The notes under the pieces were generated by a model. It had not been told where the DNA came from. It worked only from the letters and a program-made list of their open reading frames with translations, and made no database searches. Shown here piece after piece: positions 57,594 through 64,000 of a stretch of 64,000 nucleotides of DNA; within the stretch, counting starts at the first letter, position 1, and every line of letters begins with the position of its first letter. The DNA is from Epiperipatus broadwayi (Eukaryota; Onychophora; Udeonychophora; Euonychophora; Peripatidae), in contig JAQFVV010006199.1 in NCBI GenBank assembly GCA_028023455.1, positions 2,788,001-2,852,000 of the forward strand, in the 5' to 3' direction. The position numbers and the translations under genes are program-made.

Positions 57594-57867
57594 ATTTTAC
57601 TGTTCATAAATATACAAAACATAATTGTAAGAGTTTCAAATTATGTAATTAGTAAAAAATATAAACTGAAGCCACAATCTACAAATTTTTATTTACAAAT
57701 TGACACGATGTCCACAATTTTCCAAAGATTACTAAAATTTACAATGACCGGTATGAAGGTGCCACTAGACATATAGCCTAGAACTAGATCAAGAAGAAAC
57801 TCAATGACCGAAGTGGTAAATTTTTTTACATACAGTGGTCACCTAAGAGATTTTAAAATGTAATCTT

Positions 57868-58350
57868 ATGCAGACTTTAATTGCCTCAAATGAATACTTA
57901 CCAAAAGACATAATAGATGTTAATGTTATAATTAAATTAAAACACAGGCACTCAAGAATGCCTTTAAATATATATTATACTCATTTTTCTTACTATGTTC
58001 CCATTTCTCCCCTCTATATGCATCCAAAACTGACTCAATGTATTATTAAAACAAATACAAATGAAAATTTAAACTCAAACCTTATCTTTTTTAAAAAAAT
58101 ATGGACCAAAAATTTAACATATACCCTTTTTCCCAAGGGAACATGCACCATCACAAAACCTACGAACAACAGTGGCCAAATTGATTATGGCCTGTCTCTA
58201 TCATATGCATCATATTTGGAGAAGGAAAGTATAAAAATGATTAGTTATGCAAATAGTAGAAGGGACAGGAAAATAAGAAAAGCATTGTTGATTAAGAAAA
58301 TAATGCTTAATATTAATAGAGAAGGAGGGATAAGGATTTTGGTAGTGTAA
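57868..58350 (+). CDS. Open frame of 160 codons, unrecognised
   Basis: The longest frame outside known elements in the right part of the window. The product is basic (many K, N, R) with a K/R-rich C-terminal third (SRRDRKIRKALLIKKIM). No domain is recognised and no homologue comes to mind. It begins about 275 bp after the gypsy LTR and runs into the C-depleted stretch, whose lack of C removes few stop codons. It could be chance, a fragment of an unidentified element, or a real exon. Base use is not distinct enough to decide. Confidence 0.2.
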   Translation: MQTLIASNEYLPKDIIDVNVIIKLKHRHSRMPLNIYYTHFSYYVPISPLYMHPKLTQCIIKTNTNENLNSNLIFFKKIWTKNLTYTLFPKGTCTITKPTNNSGQIDYGLSLSYASYLEKESIKMISYANSRRDRKIRKALLIKKIMLNINREGGIRILVV

Positions 58351-59160
58351 AATTAAAAGTAGCAAGGTATAGGATGATTAAAGTGAGGGAATGTAAAAAT
58401 TAATAGGTAAAATGATTAGAATCTAAGGTAATTAGGTAATAGGAGTGATTAATAGAGGGAGCTAGATGATGGGGAAAGAAAGTTGGTGGGAGGGGGTTAC
58501 TGAAAAAGAAAAAAATGGAGGAAAGGTGGAGGTAGTATGAAAAGTTTAAAGTAAGGATAGTTAAGATTGTATGGATATTAAATGTTATAAAAAGGTAGTT
58601 AAATAAGTAAAGATGATAGCGGTATTAAAGTATAAATGAGTAAGGGAATTGGAGAGATAGAATGGAGATATAAAATGAAATAAGTAGAGTATAGATGGGT
58701 GTGTAAAGGGGGAAAGAATGATTTTGAGTTTTATTTATTTATTGATTTATGATTTTTGTTTTTTGATTTTAATTGTAATTTTTTAATTTTAATTTTTGAT
58801 TTTTTGGTTTGGTTTATTGGTTTTATTTATGTAATTTTATATATGTAGAAAATGATAATTTTTGGTATTAATTTTTAGATTAATGTTTTAATGGGTTCTT
58901 AAGAATTTTTGTTTTTAATGGTTTGATGTTAAAATTGTTTTTTTTTTTTACATTTATTTTGGTTGTAATTTTAAAGAAATTTTAATTGTTAATATTTTAA
59001 TTTTTTATGTTTTGGATTTTAAAAGTTTAAAAAATTTTTTGTTTAAAAGTTTTTGGATTGAGTTGTTTTGCTTTGCATTATTTTGTTTTATTATAATTTT
59101 ATAATGATGATTATATGAAAATATAAAGAATAAGAATTTTGGTTGTATTGATGTAATATT
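58321..59160. other. 840-bp stretch almost without C on the plus strand
   Basis: By direct count about nine C occur in 840 bases, against well over 150 G. The first half is A/G-rich with runs such as GGGAGGGGG at 58487, the second half T/G/A-rich. The transition into normal composition is abrupt at both sides. It contains no recognised gene or repeat unit. Confidence 0.9.
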
Positions 59161-59289
59161 TGTATAATTTTTTGTTATGGATCTGAAAAAAAAAACTGCT
59201 AGGACAGTCAAAACTGTTGTAAATAAATAAAGATTATTTACTTAAAATGTTAAAGGAGTGTTAATGAAGTTTATATTGGAATAATTTAT

Positions 59290-59860
59290 ATATATTACTT
59301 TAAAGATCTTAGTCAGATTATTGTTACAGATGGCAACTTAATGAATGAAATTAATCACAGAATTAAACATGGATGGATTGTTTTAGGTAAAAATAACTTA
59401 ATAATTAAAAGAAAGTATGCCCACATGTTTAAAAAGGAAAGTTTTTAATAAATATATTCTATCAGTTCTTATTTATGGTCATGAGATTTAAACACTTAAC
59501 AGATGAGCAATATGGAAACTTCAACCACTCAACTAAGCATGTGTGAGAGAACAAATTCATATTACTGTCATCATTGAAAGAATTAAGACTGAAGTGGAGT
59601 TAGTCTGGACATATTGCTAAAAGAGATGATAATAAATGGACAGTTGAAATTTTAAATTGGATTCCAAGAGATTTTAAAAGATCTAAAATGGGATCACACA
59701 TGAGATAGATGAATAAAACACAGAAGTTTGCTGATATGATGTGAACAAGAGGGACTAGAGACTGGAGAAACTGGATAAAACTTGGCAAGATCCTCAACCA
59801 GCAGATGATCAATAATGGGTAAAAATCATGATGATGAATTGCAATCTTTGCATTACTTTT
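59290..59860 (+). pseudogene. LINE remnant: C-terminal part of an endonuclease-reverse transcriptase
   Basis: In shifting frames: NEINHRIKHGWIVLGK (the RIxxAWxxFGKL segment), VFNKYILSVLIYGHE (VYNxCVLPVLTYGxExW), VWTYC or SGHIAKR-like wording at 59610, then a TRDWRNW-like stretch at 59755. The order is that of the reverse transcriptase C-terminus of common invertebrate LINEs. Many stops; old. Confidence 0.65.
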
Positions 59861-61650
59861 TCAACTCCATGATCCACAACTACATTTTATAATAATAAAA
59901 TTTAAAGATTATAAGTCATTTTTAAAATTTAAAGTAATGAAACAAAATAGTTAAATTCTGAAATGTTTATTAAAAAAAAACAGTGTCAACTAATTGCCCA
60001 TCTAAAAAAATCATACGTAATGGGTGGCATGGTATAATAACGCAGACTATTTTGGTAAGAAAACTTATTGGCAAGTTTAGCAAAAAAATTGTCTTGGGGG
60101 TGGGTATATAAAAATATTGTATTATTTTAAATAAATCTTTAATTGGTAAGTATCAACTGAATTTTTTTTTTTAATTAACAAAGCAATAAAACATTCTATT
60201 TGTATTTAAAAATGTATGATCGGAAATTGATTTTCTAATTCAAAATAACTATGTTAAAAAACAAAATTCAAATACTAAAATATTAAAAAAGTTTCAGTTG
60301 GGCATGTAATCAATCAAATAAAGAAGTTTCCATTGTAAAATTAACTGATTAAACATTCAAGAATATTAAAAAAACATCAAACAATTTCAAATAATTATGA
60401 ACTTCTAGTAGAAATGAAATACATATGCACAAACTTTGCTCTAAGTTTTAAATATTCATAACTACTTCCCTTTCCCTCTTTTTTCTTTCTCTTTGCAGTC
60501 TCTTCCAGTTATATTTAATAATTTCTTTGTTCAAAGTACATGATTATCTTAATTTTTCCTCATAAGTATATTATTAAATACTCTTTTTTTTTTTTTTATC
60601 TATTCCTTTCATACTTACACATTGTTATTATCTTTCATTTTTCAAATTCATATCTCTAAAAGAAACTAGTTTTTTCTCTTTTTTAAATATGTGTTTTATA
60701 TATATGAATGCTTCCCACATAGTGTGTAAATGCGTATAATAAAAGTCATAATAATGCTAAACTGGGAAGTGGAAGAAATTTTAAAAATAAAAGCAATAGG
60801 TAAACAATATTAAATAACTGTGAACATTAGAGTTTAAAAGACCTTAGCAAAAATTTACTTTGGATTGAAATGGTCTCTTGAGCAATTAAAAATAAGAATA
60901 TTTCTATCCTTGAAATGGAGAGGAAAATACTCGAAAGATAATTAGGAAATAATAGATGAGAATATATATATATCTTGCCTCAACATACCTATTTTGTGAA
61001 TTGATTAAAAAAAAAAAACCAAGATTATAAAAATCTAAACAAAATACACGTTTATTTACAGTGCAATAACATTCGGCAATTTTTAATATACTTTTTTCAG
61101 ACGTATTATTTAAGTTAAATATGTAAGAGAATGCTTGAAATGAAGGAAAAGTTTGCATTTTTTTTATTAAAAAAATTGATTCTTGTATGCGTGTTCAGAA
61201 TACTGTATTAAAATCTGTACCCATTTTAAACTTTTTCTGAAATTGTTTGTATTTTGATTAAGTATCTTAATAATATCAGAAGGCTTTTTAAAAAAATTCA
61301 ATGACTTTTAAGGTAGAGGCAAATAAAAATGGCTCCATAACACTAAAGACAAAGATACTGTTTTGGAAATATAAAAAATTGATGCAAATATTTTTAAAAT
61401 TTCTAACCTCACATAAACTTACAATAAACAAATTCAAGAAGACATTTAATGATTATTTTTTATTGTTAAGCTTCAATTGCTATATTGTATAAGTACATAC
61501 AAATAATCACATCATGGTCTTTAGTACCTTTATAGAACAGATGTAAAGTGTCAAATAGAGAAGTATATATAAAATGTCAAATGCCAAAAGCTAAACGATA
61601 ATAAACCAAGTACACAAAATTAAATCATCAGCCATCAAATTTAAATATGT
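59861..61650. other. Intergenic AT-rich DNA
   Basis: A pyrimidine-rich, G-poor stretch occurs at about 60460-60680. No gene or element was recognised. Confidence 0.5.
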
Positions 61651-61658
61651 ACTACAAA

Positions 61659-61721
61659 TGTTTTCTCTGCCAAGGCAGAATTCTCAAATGCATTTGACAA
61701 ATCTTTCTTGGCAGAGAAATT
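61659..61721. repeat. Perfect 13-bp stem hairpin
   Basis: TTTCTCTGCCAAG and CTTGGCAGAGAAA are exact inverted copies about 35 bases apart. Possibly the ends of a tiny MITE; no other copy in the window. Confidence 0.75.
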
Positions 61722-61744
61722 ATTGGTAGAGAATATTTAGTTTG

Positions 61745-62110
61745 ATTTTGGTTAGCATGTTGAAATGATATTCCATAGGAATACGGGGTTCATGTGTGTG
61801 TATGCATTAAGATATTTATATATTTTTTTATTTAATTAAAATTATTTAATTTAAATTTCATTTTAAAAGTAATTTAAAACCATAACTTTAGAAGTAAATC
61901 TCAAGAAAGATAAAATAAAAATTTAAATTTAAGATTGCAGTGATGGAATTTAAATACATCCCATGTCCTTTATTTAAATAAAGTCAATTTTATAAATTTA
62001 TAATTTGAAGGTGATCATTGTAGAAAGATGGATCTATAGAACTGATATTGATTATTTGTTAATTAAATGTTTTAATTAGAAACTAGAAAATAATTCATTG
62101 TTTGTATGTC
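61745..62110 (+). repeat. Direct repeat, copy 1
   Basis: Aligns with 63100-63440. Shared blocks: GCATTAAGATA, TTTATTTAATTAAAATTAT, AGTGATGGAATTTAAATAC, AATTTTATAAATTTATAATT and AATTAGAAACTAGAAAATAA. Confidence 0.8.
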
Positions 62111-63099
62111 TGAGAAAAGTGAAGAAGGAAATATTAAAAAGATGTTTTTTTTTACCCAATTTATACAATCATGTATTAACTATCCTAAGAATATATCAAG
62201 TTTGTTCTCAGGCCAAACCAGTAAATTAATCATTTGTTGGAAACCATATATGGGCCCAATAATACAGTGGCTATAAAAGTCTAGGGACTATTATAAGCAT
62301 TTATGTGATATAGATTTTTAGTAGTGATGTATTTTCAAAATATATGATTGTGTGCCTTCTCAGAAAATTGATTACACAATATACCATCAAGATCTTACAA
62401 AAATTGTAAATTCCCTTAATTGGCTAACCAAAAGCAATTTTAATGGATTATGGTATCTCTTTTCAATATGGGAGATTGGAACAATGGGCAAGCTAACAAA
62501 AATGCTATATTTTTTGTATCCATAAGAAACCACAGTGTAACCTATGCAAGAGAGTTATGAGGGAGTTAAACCAACTATTTATATTATATCAGTGTCAATT
62601 ATAAAAATGGGTCAAGAAATTGCAGCAGTAATATATTAATTGGATTCAAAATGAGTCTACCCAGTTAATATTTTATCTGCACTTTGGAAGAAACAGTGCA
62701 AAATTGATTAAGAGACTACTACCATTTATCAAAGAAGAGATCATTACTGGTCAGGATAAAGAAAAGGTATGTCATAGATTAATCCATACGGAGATTATAG
62801 AAAGCATGGAAGTAATAATAAAAATTATTCATTCAACATAGGCAAAAAAGTTTTTATACAGGCTCTGCATACTAGTCAATCAGCTAAACATCAATACAAA
62901 AACGTTTTGTCTATTGTATGAGGGTCACTTTAGTATTAAAAAGATCAGGAATACCATTTTTATGCTAGAAGACAAAACAAATAAATCTTGCAATACATGA
63001 AGCTTTGACTCTTAAGGAACCCTGAATAGAATTTTCCTTTTCCATTCAAGCATTCTAAGTAGGCATAATAATCATTGAACATAATAAAATTTCTTTTAT
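62111..63099 (+). other. Sequence between the direct repeats
   Basis: About 1 kb with no recognised protein. If the direct repeats are old LTRs this would be the interior, but no gag or pol wording was found. Confidence 0.4.
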
Positions 63100-63440
63100 G
63101 GAAAAAGGGGTTTATGAAATGTATTCCATATGTGTGAAGCATTAAGATACAATTGGAAAAGAAAATTTATTTAATTAAAATTATATAATTTAAATAACAG
63201 GATATCTTATAAATATTCTCATTTTGAAGTAATTTAAAATCATAATCTATGTCATTGCCAGTGATGGAATTTAAATACTTCTTTCATTCTTTGTTTAAAT
63301 AAGTCAATTTTATAAATTTATAATTTGAATATTAATTTATTGGTAATTTGATCAATATAGAAAGATTGATCTATAAAACTGATATTTATTCTTTGGTGAA
63401 ATATTTTAATTAGAAACTAGAAAATAATTCATTGTTTCAT
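63100..63440 (+). repeat. Direct repeat, copy 2
   Basis: Partner of 61745-62110 at a spacing of about 1.34 kb. Similarity by eye is about 80-85%, so the duplication is old. Confidence 0.8.
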
Positions 63441-64000
63441 GGGAGTAAATTCACAAGCTAAATATAAATATTAAGTGTGAAAATGCTTGAAGATTTTCTC
63501 TATTTAATCACATTAGAAAATGCTGGTGTTCATAAATTTTGCTGATGTATTGCTAGTTTTTTTGCTGTTCCATTCCAGAAGATGGATTGTAGGTATCAAA
63601 ATTAATAGTTTTTAATTTACTCAATTCATTGCTTGAGTTGTCAATATTATTTTTTGTCAATATCACCATTTACTGCTATAAATGGCCATTGCTACCAACA
63701 CAGACTGCACTCATTCATTGCATCTACCAGAATTCCTTAATAAATTACTGAGTGACAACATCATCTGGATTAGGAAACAAAAAAAAAAAAAAGACCAATT
63801 CATAAATCTTGATTTTCATTTCTAAAATATTAAAGCAAACTTTTCTGATATAGACTTTTTTTACAATTATTATTTATCATTATCAATTATTTAATAAGCA
63901 TTTCATTTAAAAAATGTTTAATTTATTCATGTAATAACTTATTAATAAAAAACAATTTATAAATTTGAAATGAAGAATGATTGTTATTAAATTATTGGCT
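63441..64000. other. AT-rich DNA, nothing recognised
   Basis: No feature supported up to the window end. Confidence 0.5.

Noticed and set aside
57868-58350. Reading the 160-codon frame as a viral or transposase protein
   Set aside because: No catalytic motif or domain order could be found; listed only as an unrecognised frame at low confidence.

Overview
The window looks like nuclear DNA from an animal. It is very AT-rich, has no operon-like gene packing, and is dominated by mobile-element debris. I suspect a mollusc or another lophotrochozoan, but nothing here fixes the species.

Only one host gene is supported. It is a class I SAM-dependent methyltransferase on the minus strand, with three coding exons in phase: exon 1 at 41539-41664 (start codon), exon 2 at 6629-6789 (motif I, DVGCGSG) and exon 3 at 1216-1426. 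The gene runs off the left edge. Intron 1 is about 34.7 kb and intron 2 about 5.2 kb, so most of the left two thirds of the window is intron filled with elements.

Elements, left to right: two pogo/Tigger-like copies (1-1055, 15047-16270); fold-back elements (838-964, 3628-3986, 8628-8930, 16650-16762, 27641-27799); a decayed gag on the minus strand (9332-10720); an LTR-like repeat pair (17279-19030 and 20442-20740); a Penelope-like remnant with an inverted repeat carrying hammerhead-like boxes (23130-24010); a gag-only LTR retrotransposon with LTRs of 1.6-1.8 kb (28537-35717); LINE fragments (38660-39830, 42580-42870, 59290-59860); a tRNA-derived insertion with poly(A) and target duplication (44574-44710); a complete but decayed hAT transposon with terminal inverted repeats (TIRs) and an 8-bp target duplication (48170-51039); and a decayed Ty3/gypsy element (51969-57593).

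The most interesting content is a family of repeats carrying type I hammerhead ribozyme motifs. Unit length is about 424 bp. Copies occur as an array at 17328-18797, a second array at 36519-37502, and a diverged single copy inside an LTR at 29775-30010. At least two hammerhead copies keep all core boxes, and one pair of copies shows a compensatory change in helix I. Both arrays carry an inverted left part and are flanked by 13-15 bp target duplications. This matches what is known of metazoan retrozymes (small non-autonomous retroelements producing circular RNAs), possibly moved by the Penelope-like machinery seen in the same intron.

Other unusual structure: an 840-bp stretch nearly devoid of C on the plus strand (58321-59160), a near-perfect 100-bp inverted duplication present in only one LTR of the gypsy element, and three tandem 152-bp units in the leader of the gag-only element. 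Between elements the sequence is AT-rich and mostly featureless.
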